Positions 9,303 to 18,022 of a stretch of 64,000 nucleotides of DNA are shown here, piece after piece. The position numbers were made by a program, and so were the translations under genes. The stretch's first letter is position 1, and each line of letters starts with the position of its first letter. The notes beneath the pieces are model-generated. The model saw only the letters and a list, made by a program, of their open reading frames with translations, was not told the origin of the DNA and ran no database searches. The DNA is from Parabacteroides goldsteinii DSM 19448 = WAL 12034. Lineage in GTDB: Bacteria > Bacteroidota > Bacteroidia > Bacteroidales > Tannerellaceae. The stretch lies in contig NZ_KQ033913.1 of NCBI RefSeq assembly GCF_000969835.1, positions 1,627,716 to 1,691,715 of the forward strand, in the 5' to 3' direction.

Positions 9303-10703
9303 TCAAATACCTTTACCTGTAAATACCGTTCTCACCGTATAAATCAAAATTGTTATATCCAGCACTAACGACATATTTTCATAATATAATATATCATACT
9401 TTAAACGCTCTATCATCTTATCGACATCATTGGCATAACCGTATTTCACCATTCCCAATGAAGTAATACCCGGTCTCACATTATGTAACAAATAATAAAA
9501 AGGAGCTTTTTTCACAATCTGGTCGATAAAATACTTCCGTTCCGGCCGTGGACCGACGATTGACATATCGCCTTTCAGTACATTCCAGAACTGCGGAAAC
9601 TCGTCCAGCCGGTATTTCCTCAATATATGGCCGAACGGAGTAATCCGTTTATCCTTCTCCGATGAAAGCAGAGGGCCGTTATCTTCCGCATCCACATACA
9701 TCGTCCGGAACTTATAGATATAAAAAGGTTTCCCCATATATCCAATCCGTTCCTGGCGGAAAAAGACCGGTCCCGGCGAATCTTTCTTCACCCGCCAGGC
9801 TATATAAAGGTACATCGGCGAGAGTATCAGCAAGACCAGTACAGAGACCACCTTATCCATCACAAACTTTATATTCTTTTCCACCGCTGACAGGTTATTC
9901 TCCGTCACATTTACCAGCGGAATCCCACGGATTGTCTTTATCTTCACCTGCGACAACATGCTCAACTTATCCGCCAGCACCTTGATCGGCAGTTTATAAT
10001 GATAAAGCGAATACAAAATCGTCAACAGTTTTTTGTTGTCCTCCGTTTCGGCAGCCAGTACCAGTTCATCAATTTTCTTATCTGCCACAACCGAAGCTAA
10101 TCCGGATAAAGTTCCGGCAACCAGCTCTTTCTCCACTTCCACCGGAGTCGCATCGTCTTCGGGAATAAAACCTGAAATATGGTATCCCATCCGGTACAAA
10201 TCACCCGCAATGCGGACCGCTTTCTTCCCGGCACCGATAATAAGTACGTTCATTGCCAACTCCCGGCTCTTAATCTTCCGCAAACCGCTCTGTGTAATTG
10301 CCAGGCGGGGAATATACGTCAGAAAAAACTGCAATCCGAGAAGGACAAAGAACAACTCATAATAAATATGGAAAGAGCGAGGCAAATCATTCAGCACCAC
10401 AACAAAGAATATAAATACCACTCCGATTAATGTCGTCACGAACGTAGAGAATAACTCCGTCAGCCTAGACTTACCGAATGGTTTGTTGTAGTAACCCGAA
10501 AAATAATATAAGATCAGCCAAAAGAACGGAACGAACAACTGTCCTTTCAGCACCTGCATATACCCCAGATAACTGGTAAAGGAAGTAGCGCCCTCATATA
10601 CTGCCAATTCTTCATAGCGCAACCAGTTAAATAAAAACCAGGCTACGGCTGCCGATATAAAATCCGATAATATGTATTTTGCGGCCTCTCTGCTTCTCTT
10701 CAT
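9303..10703 (-). CDS. Undecaprenyl-phosphate sugar-1-phosphate transferase (WcaJ/RfbP type)
   Basis: 466 residues. Four or five N-terminal transmembrane helices are followed by a CoA_binding_3-type nucleotide-binding fold (VLIIGAGKKAVRIAGDL, near residue 150). A last helix precedes the bacterial sugar transferase domain: FRQERIGYMGKPFYIYKFRT, then RKYRLDEFPQFWNVLKGDMS and VGPRPE. These enzymes start exopolysaccharide or O-antigen synthesis by loading a hexose-1-phosphate on the lipid carrier. It is in a housekeeping operon and far from the polysaccharide cluster at 58-64 kb, so it may serve several glycan loci. Sugar specificity cannot be read from sequence. Confidence 0.92.
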   Translation of the reverse strand: MKRSREAAKYILSDFISAAVAWFLFNWLRYEELAVYEGATSFTSYLGYMQVLKGQLFVPFFWLILYYFSGYYNKPFGKSRLTELFSTFVTTLIGVVFIFFVVVLNDLPRSFHIYYELFFVLLGLQFFLTYIPRLAITQSGLRKIKSRELAMNVLIIGAGKKAVRIAGDLYRMGYHISGFIPEDDATPVEVEKELVAGTLSGLASVVADKKIDELVLAAETEDNKKLLTILYSLYHYKLPIKVLADKLSMLSQVKIKTIRGIPLVNVTENNLSAVEKNIKFVMDKVVSVLVLLILSPMYLYIAWRVKKDSPGPVFFRQERIGYMGKPFYIYKFRTMYVDAEDNGPLLSSEKDKRITPFGHILRKYRLDEFPQFWNVLKGDMSIVGPRPERKYFIDQIVKKAPFYYLLHNVRPGITSLGMVKYGYANDVDKMIERLKYDILYYENMSLVLDITILIYTVRTVFTGKGI

Positions 10704-10705
10704 TA

Positions 10706-11266
10706 TTATCTAATCACCTGAATAAGACCTCCGGCACCCAATTTAATGATGTTCGACGGTTGTGCCTTGCTCATATCATCCTGGCGGTAGGAAACGATGT
10801 AATCCACACCATTCTTTATTACCTCGGACACTTCAGAGAAATTGGCCGGAGACAATTCCCCGCTCACATTGGCAGAAGTAGAGACCAACGGTTTACGGAA
10901 ACGCTCACATAACTTATGGGAAAATTCTTCATTAGTAATACGGATACCTACACTGCCATCGTCAGCCAGCAGATTCTTTGCCAGGTTCTTCGCATTCGAA
11001 TAAATAATAGTCAGCGGCTTATCCGCTACTTCTATCAAATCCCAGGCAATATCCGGAATATCGTTCACGTACATATTTAATTTGGCAGAACTATCCATAA
11101 GAACCAGCATAGCCTTATTGTCTGCTCTTCTCTTTAACTCGTACACACGCTGTACGGCATCCTCGTTGGTCGCATCGCAACCGATCCCCCAGATAGTATC
11201 TGTCGGATAAAGGATTATACCCCCTGCCTGCATTACTTCACAAGCTTTTTTTATATCTTCCGTCAT
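10706..11266 (-). CDS. tsaC: L-threonylcarbamoyladenylate synthase (short TsaC form)
   Basis: 186 residues, so the single YrdC domain without the Sua5 C-terminal domain. It makes threonylcarbamoyl-AMP for the t6A37 modification of ANN-decoding tRNAs. Motifs are GGIILYPTDTIWGIGCDA at the N terminus, LKRRADNKAM, and RKPLVSTSANVSG near residue 135. It is the first gene of the minus-strand operon that runs to 6165, with 2-nt spacing to the sugar transferase gene, and has a likely -7 promoter box just upstream. Confidence 0.95.
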   Translation of the reverse strand: MTEDIKKACEVMQAGGIILYPTDTIWGIGCDATNEDAVQRVYELKRRADNKAMLVLMDSSAKLNMYVNDIPDIAWDLIEVADKPLTIIYSNAKNLAKNLLADDGSVGIRITNEEFSHKLCERFRKPLVSTSANVSGELSPANFSEVSEVIKNGVDYIVSYRQDDMSKAQPSNIIKLGAGGLIQVIR

Positions 11267-11286
11267 TGTTTTTAATAATATTGTGA

Positions 11287-11294
11287 CAAATGTA
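11287..11294 (-). promoter_or_regulatory. -7 promoter box for the tsaC operon
   Basis: Minus-strand TACATTTG matches TAnnTTTG, 21 bp before the tsaC start codon. No convincing TTTG is found at the -33 position, so only the -7 element is supported. Confidence 0.45.
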
Positions 11295-11432
11295 CAAATG
11301 ATTCGTGTACTTATAAAAAAATAATAACAAAAAAACTATTTTTGCGAGCTCATACTTTTTATCCATTTTAAATTCCTAACTTTACGGATTGAAACTACAG
11401 GGAATCTTTTCCCCGCCCTTGTAAGAAAACTA

Positions 11433-11520
11433 TGTTTCATACTAATGAAACAAATGTTTCTCCTAGGTGAAACTATAGTTTCATAGGCATGAAACAAATG
11501 TTCCAATATAAAGGGACAAG
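11433..11520. repeat. 22-bp dyad repeat array, locus B (4 clear units)
   Basis: Four 22-bp units start at 11433, 11455, 11477 and 11499. GTTTC falls at 11434, 11456 and 11478, with GTTCC at 11500. The complement GAAAC falls at 11447, 11469 and 11491, with GGGAC at 11513. A degenerate GAAAA in phase at 11425 suggests a further decayed unit. After the array come CCGGACAC (11530) and CCTACGAGAAAA (11559), echoing elements that flank the array near 49.4 kb. It sits between the divergent tsaC and recJ genes. Confidence 0.8.
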
Positions 11521-11585
11521 GACAAACTGCCGGACACTGGGCTGCTAGCCTACGAGAAAAAATAAAAAGAAAAAAACAATATATA

Positions 11586-13310
11586 ATGATTAACAAATGG
11601 AATTTTCAAACCCCGACAGAAGAAGAATTACATAAGAGAGATGCGCTGGCGGCCGAAATCGGTTTCAGCCCGGTCATCTGTCTCCTGCTTGTTCAGAGAG
11701 GGATTACGACGGCTGAAGAAGCCAGAAAATTCTTTAAACCCAATCTGAACGATCTGCATGACCCGTTCCTGATGCCGGATATGGATAAAGCGGTGAAACG
11801 ATTGAACAGAGCCTTGGGCAATAAAGAAAAGATTCTGGTTTACGGCGACTACGATGTAGACGGCACGACTGCCGTATCGCTTGTGTATAAGTATTTAAGA
11901 CCCTATTCATCGACGTTGGATTATTACATTCCCGACCGCTATGACGAAGGGTACGGTATTTCTTATAAAGGGATTGATTATGCCTCCGACAACGGAGTCA
12001 CATTAATTATTTCGCTCGACTGCGGAATCAAAGCAATCGAAAAGATTGAGTATGCAAAGACAAAAGGCATTGACTTTATAATCTGTGACCATCACATGCC
12101 GGATGATACATTGCCCGATGCCGTTGCGGTGTTGGATGCTAAACGCGTAGATTCCATCTATCCGTACGAGCATCTGTCCGGTTGTGGCGTAGGCTTCAAA
12201 TTTATGCAGGCTTTTGCCAAAAGCAATAACTTTCCTTTCTCCGAACTGGAGAAATTACTGGAACTGACGGCTGTCAGCATTGCTTCCGATATCGTGCCTA
12301 TTACGGGAGAAAACCGTATCCTGGCTTATTACGGACTAAAGCAGTTGAACAGTAATCCCAGCCTGGGACTGAAAGGTATCATCGACATCTGCGGACTTAC
12401 CGGGAAAGAGATAACCATCAGCGACATCGTTTTCAAGATCGGTCCGCGCATCAATGCTTCCGGACGGATGATGAACGGAAAAGAAGCGGTCGACCTGTTG
12501 CTCGCCAAAGATGTAGAGTCAGCCCGTGAGAAGAGTGAAAACATCAACCAATACAATGACGAACGACGCGAACTCGATAAAAAGATAACCGACGAGGCAA
12601 ACGCTATCATCGATGAATTCGCCAATATGGAAGACCGGAAAGCAATAATCGTTTACAATCCTGGCTGGCATAAAGGAGTTATCGGAATCGTTGCGTCGCG
12701 ACTGACAGAGAAATATTACCGTCCGGCAGTTGTGCTGACCAAATCATCCGAACTGATCACCGGTTCTGCCCGCTCGGTTACCGGTTTCGACATTTATAAG
12801 GCAATAGAGAACTGCCGTGACTTGCTGGAAAACTTCGGGGGACATACCTATGCCGCCGGCCTTTCCCTGAAAGAAGAAAATCTGGATGAATTTACCGAAC
12901 GTTTCCTGAAGCTGGCTGCCGACGAGATTATCCCCGAACAGATGATCCCGCAAATCGACATCGACGCCGTTCTCGACCTGAAAGACATCAATACCAAGTT
13001 CATGAGCGAACTGAAAAAGATGAATCCTTTCGGTCCGGACAACCAGAAACCGGTATTTTGCTCGCTGAACGTGAAAGATTACGGGACAAGCAAGCTGGTC
13101 GGCAAAGAACTGGAACATATCAAGCTGGAACTGATAGACGACAAATCGAACACGCCCATCCATGGCATCGCTTTCGGAATGCATCAGCACAGCCCGCATA
13201 TTAAAGGGATGAAACCTTTTAATATCTGCTATACGATTGAAGAGAATACATATAACGGTAACACGACCTTGCAACTCATGGTTAAAGACATAAAGGTCGA
13301 TGACATATGA
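11586..13310 (+). CDS. recJ: Single-stranded-DNA exonuclease RecJ
   Basis: 574 residues, usual length. It is a 5'-to-3' single-strand exonuclease used in recombination and mismatch repair. The DHH phosphoesterase motifs are present in order: YGDYDVDGTTAVSL, SLDCGIKA, ICDHHMPDD. The DHHA1 domain follows with GWHKGVIGIVASRL and FGGHTYAAGL, and a C-terminal OB-fold region completes it. The recQ gene follows after 9 nt, so the two repair enzymes, which cooperate at broken or stalled forks in the RecF pathway, are probably co-transcribed. Confidence 0.97.
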   Translation: MINKWNFQTPTEEELHKRDALAAEIGFSPVICLLLVQRGITTAEEARKFFKPNLNDLHDPFLMPDMDKAVKRLNRALGNKEKILVYGDYDVDGTTAVSLVYKYLRPYSSTLDYYIPDRYDEGYGISYKGIDYASDNGVTLIISLDCGIKAIEKIEYAKTKGIDFIICDHHMPDDTLPDAVAVLDAKRVDSIYPYEHLSGCGVGFKFMQAFAKSNNFPFSELEKLLELTAVSIASDIVPITGENRILAYYGLKQLNSNPSLGLKGIIDICGLTGKEITISDIVFKIGPRINASGRMMNGKEAVDLLLAKDVESAREKSENINQYNDERRELDKKITDEANAIIDEFANMEDRKAIIVYNPGWHKGVIGIVASRLTEKYYRPAVVLTKSSELITGSARSVTGFDIYKAIENCRDLLENFGGHTYAAGLSLKEENLDEFTERFLKLAADEIIPEQMIPQIDIDAVLDLKDINTKFMSELKKMNPFGPDNQKPVFCSLNVKDYGTSKLVGKELEHIKLELIDDKSNTPIHGIAFGMHQHSPHIKGMKPFNICYTIEENTYNGNTTLQLMVKDIKVDDI

Positions 13311-13319
13311 AGGGAACCG

Positions 13320-15251
13320 GTGGACGTCTACCATAAGATATTAGAAAAGTATTGGGGATACCCTGCTTTTCGTCCTTTACAGGAAGATATTATTCACTCC
13401 GTTTGTGAGGGGAAAGATACACTCGGGCTAATGCCGACAGGGGGAGGTAAGTCGATTACCTTCCAGGTTCCGGCTTTGGCAATGGAAGGAATATGTATTG
13501 TCGTAACCCCGCTGATCGCTCTGATGAAGGACCAGGTGGATAACCTGCGCCGGTTGGGGATAAAAGCTACTGCCGTCTATTCGGGCATGACCCGCCAGGA
13601 GATTATCGCCCAGCTGGAAAACTGTATCTTCGGTGATTATAAATTCCTGTACGTTTCGCCTGAACGGTTAGGGACCGATATATTCAAAAGCAAGCTACAG
13701 GCAATGAATGTCTGTCTGCTGGTTATCGACGAAAGCCATTGCATTTCGCAATGGGGATACGACTTCCGTCCTTCTTACCTGAGCATCGCCGATATCCGGG
13801 AAGAACTTCCCGGTGTGCCGGTTCTTGCTCTGACGGCAACAGCGACTCCGGAGGTAGTGAATGATATCCAGGAACGGCTACATTTCAGAGAAAAGAATGT
13901 ATTCCGGAAAAGTTTCGTCCGGAAGAACCTGTCCTATATCGTCCGTCAGACGGAAGATAAGATAAATTCATTAATATACATTCTGGGAAAAGTTCCCGGA
14001 ACGGCTATTGTCTATGTGCGCAACCGGAAACGGACGAAAGAAATAGCAGCCCTGCTTCAGCAAGCCGGCATATCGGCCGATTTCTTTCATGCCGGCCTCA
14101 ACCGCGACGATAAAAACCTTCGCCAAAGCCGTTGGAAGAATAACGAGTGTCGGGTAATTGTCTCGACCAATGCATTCGGGATGGGTATCGACAAGCCGGA
14201 CGTGCGCCTGGTGGTCCACATGGATATGCCCGGATCGCTGGAAGAGTATTATCAGGAAGCCGGACGAGCCGGTCGGGATGAACAGAGGGCTTACGCTGTC
14301 GCTTTGTGTTCCAATATAGATTGTACAAAGTTGAAGAAACGGTTGGCCGATGAATTTCCGGACAGGGATTTTATCAGTCGGGTGTACGATGCTTTAGGTA
14401 ATTATTATCAGATAGCAATGGGCTTCGGACTGGATACAGTACACGACTTCTCCCTGGTCGATTTCTGTACAGCCTATAAGTTTTCGCATCTACAAGCACA
14501 TCATGCCCTTAAGATACTTGAACTGGCAGGCTACATAGAATATACGGAAGAACAGGAAAATGCTTCTCGTCTGGTATTTACCGCCACACGCGACGAGCTT
14601 TACAAATACCTGCATCAGGATAAAAAGACGGATGAGGTTATACAAACGATACTCCGTTCCTACACCGGTTTGTTTTCGGATTACGTATATATTAATGAAG
14701 GGCTGATCTCTACCCGTACCGGACTGAGTCAGCAGGAAATTTATGAAGTGCTGGTCGGACTTTCCAAATACCGGATTGTCAATTACATTCCTCATAAGAA
14801 AACGCCTCTCATTATCTATACCCGTACCCGGGAAGAGATTAAATACCTGTCAATCCCCCGTTCGGCCTACGAAGAGCGTAAAGAACGTTTTGAAAGCCGT
14901 ATCAACCGGGTCATGGAATACATCAACGAAAACCGGATATGCCGGAGCCGGATGCTGATTTCTTACTTCGGTGAAAAAGGAACTTCCGATTGCGGTTGTT
15001 GCGATGTATGTCTGGCAAAAAACGATTCGGGCCTGAACAACCATACGTTCAATACCATCCGTGACGCATTGCAGAAGGCTTTGACCGACGGTCCGCAGGA
15101 GGCTAAGAAACTGACGGAGAACCTACCTTTTCCCGCCGACAAGATCATCACTGTAATCCGCTACCTGGCCGATCACGATGAACATTTTTCGCTGGAAGAT
15201 GGAATAATAAGCCTTACAAAAATGAACACTATGTCCGATAACGAACAGTAA
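13320..15251 (+). CDS. recQ: ATP-dependent DNA helicase RecQ
   Basis: 643 residues starting at GTG 13320, preceded by AAGGGA. It unwinds DNA 3' to 5'. The first 340 residues hold the SF2 helicase core: Walker A LMPTGGGKSITF, DESH box in VIDESHCISQWGYDFRPSY, and motif VI EAGRAGRD. The zinc-binding subdomain has four Cys in CRSRM and CGCCDVC near residues 542-563. The C terminus is a short winged-helix-like piece; I see no HRDC domain, so this is the shorter RecQ form common in Bacteroidota. It is probably in one operon with recJ. Confidence 0.95.
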   Translation: MDVYHKILEKYWGYPAFRPLQEDIIHSVCEGKDTLGLMPTGGGKSITFQVPALAMEGICIVVTPLIALMKDQVDNLRRLGIKATAVYSGMTRQEIIAQLENCIFGDYKFLYVSPERLGTDIFKSKLQAMNVCLLVIDESHCISQWGYDFRPSYLSIADIREELPGVPVLALTATATPEVVNDIQERLHFREKNVFRKSFVRKNLSYIVRQTEDKINSLIYILGKVPGTAIVYVRNRKRTKEIAALLQQAGISADFFHAGLNRDDKNLRQSRWKNNECRVIVSTNAFGMGIDKPDVRLVVHMDMPGSLEEYYQEAGRAGRDEQRAYAVALCSNIDCTKLKKRLADEFPDRDFISRVYDALGNYYQIAMGFGLDTVHDFSLVDFCTAYKFSHLQAHHALKILELAGYIEYTEEQENASRLVFTATRDELYKYLHQDKKTDEVIQTILRSYTGLFSDYVYINEGLISTRTGLSQQEIYEVLVGLSKYRIVNYIPHKKTPLIIYTRTREEIKYLSIPRSAYEERKERFESRINRVMEYINENRICRSRMLISYFGEKGTSDCGCCDVCLAKNDSGLNNHTFNTIRDALQKALTDGPQEAKKLTENLPFPADKIITVIRYLADHDEHFSLEDGIISLTKMNTMSDNEQ

Positions 15252-15298
15252 AAAGTATATCCATAGACTGAACGACAGGTATTTACCTTTATGGCACA

Positions 15299-15338
15299 GA
15301 CTTTGTTATTATAGATTCCAAACAATAATAACAAAGTC
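15299..15338. promoter_or_regulatory. 14-bp perfect inverted repeat before ABC permease genes
   Basis: GACTTTGTTATTAT (15299-15312) and ATAATAACAAAGTC (15325-15338) pair perfectly around a 12-bp spacer, ending 4 bp before the ATG at 15343. It may be an operator or a hairpin that hides the start codon; there is no Shine-Dalgarno. Its outer half-site ACTTTGTnAT also appears in the inverted repeat in front of the CzcA fusion gene at 35183-35210. Confidence 0.6.
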
Positions 15339-15342
15339 TTTT

Positions 15343-16644
15343 ATGTATAAGGTCTATCTCAAACAGGCTATGCAGATGCTAAGGCAAAACAAGTTTTTCA
15401 GCATCATTTATATAACCGGTACCGGTCTGGCCATTACGATGGTCATGATACTGGCTATACTATATTATTTCCGGACTGGAAATATCGCACCGGAAACCAA
15501 CCGTGACCGGATGTTAGTCATACAACACGGAAAAATTCTAAATAAAACGGAAGGCCAGGGAAACGGGAGTAGCCGGCTTTCTTATCCGACCATCAAAGAA
15601 TGCTTTTATTCAATGCAGACTCCGGAGGCTGTCACTGCCATCCTCCCGATCGGAGAACAGACCGAATTCATACAAACCCCGGGAAGTGATGAAGTATACA
15701 ACGGACTTGTCATGGGTACGGATGTTGCATTCTGGAAAATATTCCAGTTCAGATTCCTTGTCGGAAAACCTTATACGGAAGAAGAGTTTACCTCCGGAAT
15801 CAGAAAAGCCGTCGTGAGCGAATCACTGGCACGCAGGCTGTTCAATACATCGGATGCAACAGGTAAAACATTTCTACTGAACTTTGAAGAATACCAAGTC
15901 TCCGGTGTCGTAGAAGATGTACCTTCCATAGCACAATTCTGTTACGCTGAAATGTGGATACCTTTCACCAACCGTCCTTCACAGATACAGGGAAGTAAAT
16001 GGTGTGATTTTATCTTAGGTCATATGCTGCTTTATATCCTGGCAAAGAAACCGGGCGACTTTGACGCTATCCGCCGGGAAGCCGAAGAAAATTGCCGGCG
16101 CTACAGTGCAAATATTCCACAATACAATTTTGTACTAAACGAACAACCTGACACCGTTCTACGTGCCTGGTTACGCACAGATTCTTTCGCCAGTCCGAAA
16201 TTCATGAAACTCTTTATACAAATCTTCTCAGTAATATTCCTTCTGCTGTTGGTCCCTTCCATCAATCTGACGGGAATGACTGCATCACGCATGAAAAAGC
16301 GCATGGAAGAATTAGGTATCCGTAAAGCGTTCGGAGCCCAGAACAGGACATTGCTTTTGCAGATATTATATGAAAACCTGCTGCTCACATTATTAGGCGG
16401 ACTGATCGGATTATTGATCTCCTACGGATTGATCTTTATGCTAAAAGGATGGTTACTGGGGAATTACGACTGGGACGGCAGTTCACTCACCGCCTCTATC
16501 GATCTTTCTCCCGACATGCTGATCAATCCGGCAATTTTCGGATATACGCTGATCTTCTGCCTGATTTTAAACCTGATGTCTGCTCTCGTTCCTGCCTGGC
16601 GTGCACTCAGACGTCCCATTGTCGATGCTTTAAACGATAAATAA
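15343..16644 (+). CDS. FtsX/MacB-type ABC transporter permease
   Basis: 433 residues. A transmembrane helix near residues 20-42 (FFSIIYITGTGLAITMVMIL) precedes a large periplasmic MacB_PCD domain, and three helices in the last 140 residues form the FtsX domain (ELGIRKAFGAQ is the usual cytoplasmic loop). Such proteins pair with a MacB-like ATPase for export or for signalling across the envelope. The next gene is a second permease of the same type 8 nt away, but no ATPase gene is found in the window. The start is the ATG just after the 15299 inverted repeat. Confidence 0.9.
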   Translation: MYKVYLKQAMQMLRQNKFFSIIYITGTGLAITMVMILAILYYFRTGNIAPETNRDRMLVIQHGKILNKTEGQGNGSSRLSYPTIKECFYSMQTPEAVTAILPIGEQTEFIQTPGSDEVYNGLVMGTDVAFWKIFQFRFLVGKPYTEEEFTSGIRKAVVSESLARRLFNTSDATGKTFLLNFEEYQVSGVVEDVPSIAQFCYAEMWIPFTNRPSQIQGSKWCDFILGHMLLYILAKKPGDFDAIRREAEENCRRYSANIPQYNFVLNEQPDTVLRAWLRTDSFASPKFMKLFIQIFSVIFLLLLVPSINLTGMTASRMKKRMEELGIRKAFGAQNRTLLLQILYENLLLTLLGGLIGLLISYGLIFMLKGWLLGNYDWDGSSLTASIDLSPDMLINPAIFGYTLIFCLILNLMSALVPAWRALRRPIVDALNDK

Positions 16645-16652
16645 CAAGAATC

Positions 16653-17909
16653 ATGATACATCATCTTTTAAAACTTTTATGGAAACAACGCCGGCAAAAT
16701 GCCTGGATTGTAGCTGAATTATTCCTGGTATTCATTCTCTTATGGTATATCATGGACTACTTCACAACGATCGGATATGCCAATTCAGTCGATAGTGCTT
16801 ACGATATAAAAGACACTTACCAGGTACGGCTCACGACTGTGCCGCAAAGTAGTCCCAACTATATTCACCATGAAAACACGGAAGAGGCAGCTGCCCTATA
16901 CCTATCTATTATAGAACGTATCCGGCAATATCCACAGGTAGAAGAGGTTTGCCTGACACAAAATAGTAGTCCTTATAACCCCAGTTATATGGATAACCAA
17001 ATGGGAAAAGACAGTTCGAAAATGGTGCAGTTCCAATATTTACCGGTTACTCCTTCCTATTTCGATGTATTCAGAGTCCGCCCCTTGAACGAAGATGACC
17101 GATCTTCTTTAAAAGATGCTTTGACCGAAAAGAACATTGTCATTTCCCGTAAACTGGCTGAAGAACTTTTCCCCGGAGAACAAGCTAAAGGACATTCTAT
17201 TTACATGAAGAATGACAATTCTTTTCGGATAGGAGGTGTTTGCGGGATATTAAAACGTGACGATTACAGCCGGGAAGAAAGAGCGGCATATTTTATGTTA
17301 CCAACTTCCTATTTCAAAGAATGGAATGAGCAACAACTCGCCTGGTCGTTAGAAATCAGTATACGGGTAAAACCCGGGCTCAACAAACAAAAATTCATAG
17401 AAGATTTCCAACGGGATATAAGGGAACAGATAAATATCGGTAATTTCATACTTTCCAAAGTCGACTCTTACGACGACCTGAGAAACAGACTTTATCTTAC
17501 AAACGGAGTGACGGATGCCATCCGTTACCGGATAGCCTTTATGGCATTCCTGATCTTCAATATATTCCTGGGAATCATCGGCACTTTCTGGTTCCGTAAT
17601 GAGTACAGGAAATCTGAAATCGGCCTCCGCCTGGCTGTTGGTTCCACACGCCGCCAGATATTGCAAATGATGATCGGAGAAGGCTGGCTGTTATTAAGCC
17701 TGGTGGCTATCCCTGCCGCTATCATCTGCATTAATATTGCGAAAATGGAATTGATTGACACGAATGTTATGCCGGTCACTTTCTTCCGCGTCTTTGCCGG
17801 TTTGATATCGACTTATCTGCTTATGGCATTCTTTATCACACTGGGAGCCTGGTACCCAGCTTACCTCTCATCTAAAATTGCTCCGGCAGATACATTACGA
17901 GCTGAATAA
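16653..17909 (+). CDS. FtsX/MacB-type ABC transporter permease
   Basis: 418 residues with the same plan as its upstream partner: one N-terminal helix (residues about 18-37), a periplasmic domain, and three C-terminal helices, with SEIGLRLAVGSTRRQIL as the FtsX loop. The two permeases are different enough to form a heterodimer. Paired FtsX-like permeases are frequent in Bacteroidota and many are unassigned; substrate is unknown. The operon ends at the strong hairpin at 17941-17987. Confidence 0.9.
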   Translation: MIHHLLKLLWKQRRQNAWIVAELFLVFILLWYIMDYFTTIGYANSVDSAYDIKDTYQVRLTTVPQSSPNYIHHENTEEAAALYLSIIERIRQYPQVEEVCLTQNSSPYNPSYMDNQMGKDSSKMVQFQYLPVTPSYFDVFRVRPLNEDDRSSLKDALTEKNIVISRKLAEELFPGEQAKGHSIYMKNDNSFRIGGVCGILKRDDYSREERAAYFMLPTSYFKEWNEQQLAWSLEISIRVKPGLNKQKFIEDFQRDIREQINIGNFILSKVDSYDDLRNRLYLTNGVTDAIRYRIAFMAFLIFNIFLGIIGTFWFRNEYRKSEIGLRLAVGSTRRQILQMMIGEGWLLLSLVAIPAAIICINIAKMELIDTNVMPVTFFRVFAGLISTYLLMAFFITLGAWYPAYLSSKIAPADTLRAE

Positions 17910-17940
17910 ACCTATTTTTCCTTCTTGGAAGGATAGATAA

Positions 17941-17987
17941 AAAATCAAGGCTGCTCCGGTAAAAACCAGATACAGCCTTGATTTTTT
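17941..17987. terminator. Strong bidirectional terminator
   Basis: AAAATCAAGGCTG (17941-17953) pairs with CAGCCTTGATTTT (17973-17985), a 13-bp perfect stem with a run of T on the plus strand and of A at the other end. It serves the ABC permease operon and the convergent ThuA gene. Confidence 0.9.
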
Positions 17988-18022
17988 GATTGCTTTTCTT
18001 TCAAAAGAAAAGTAATATCTAT

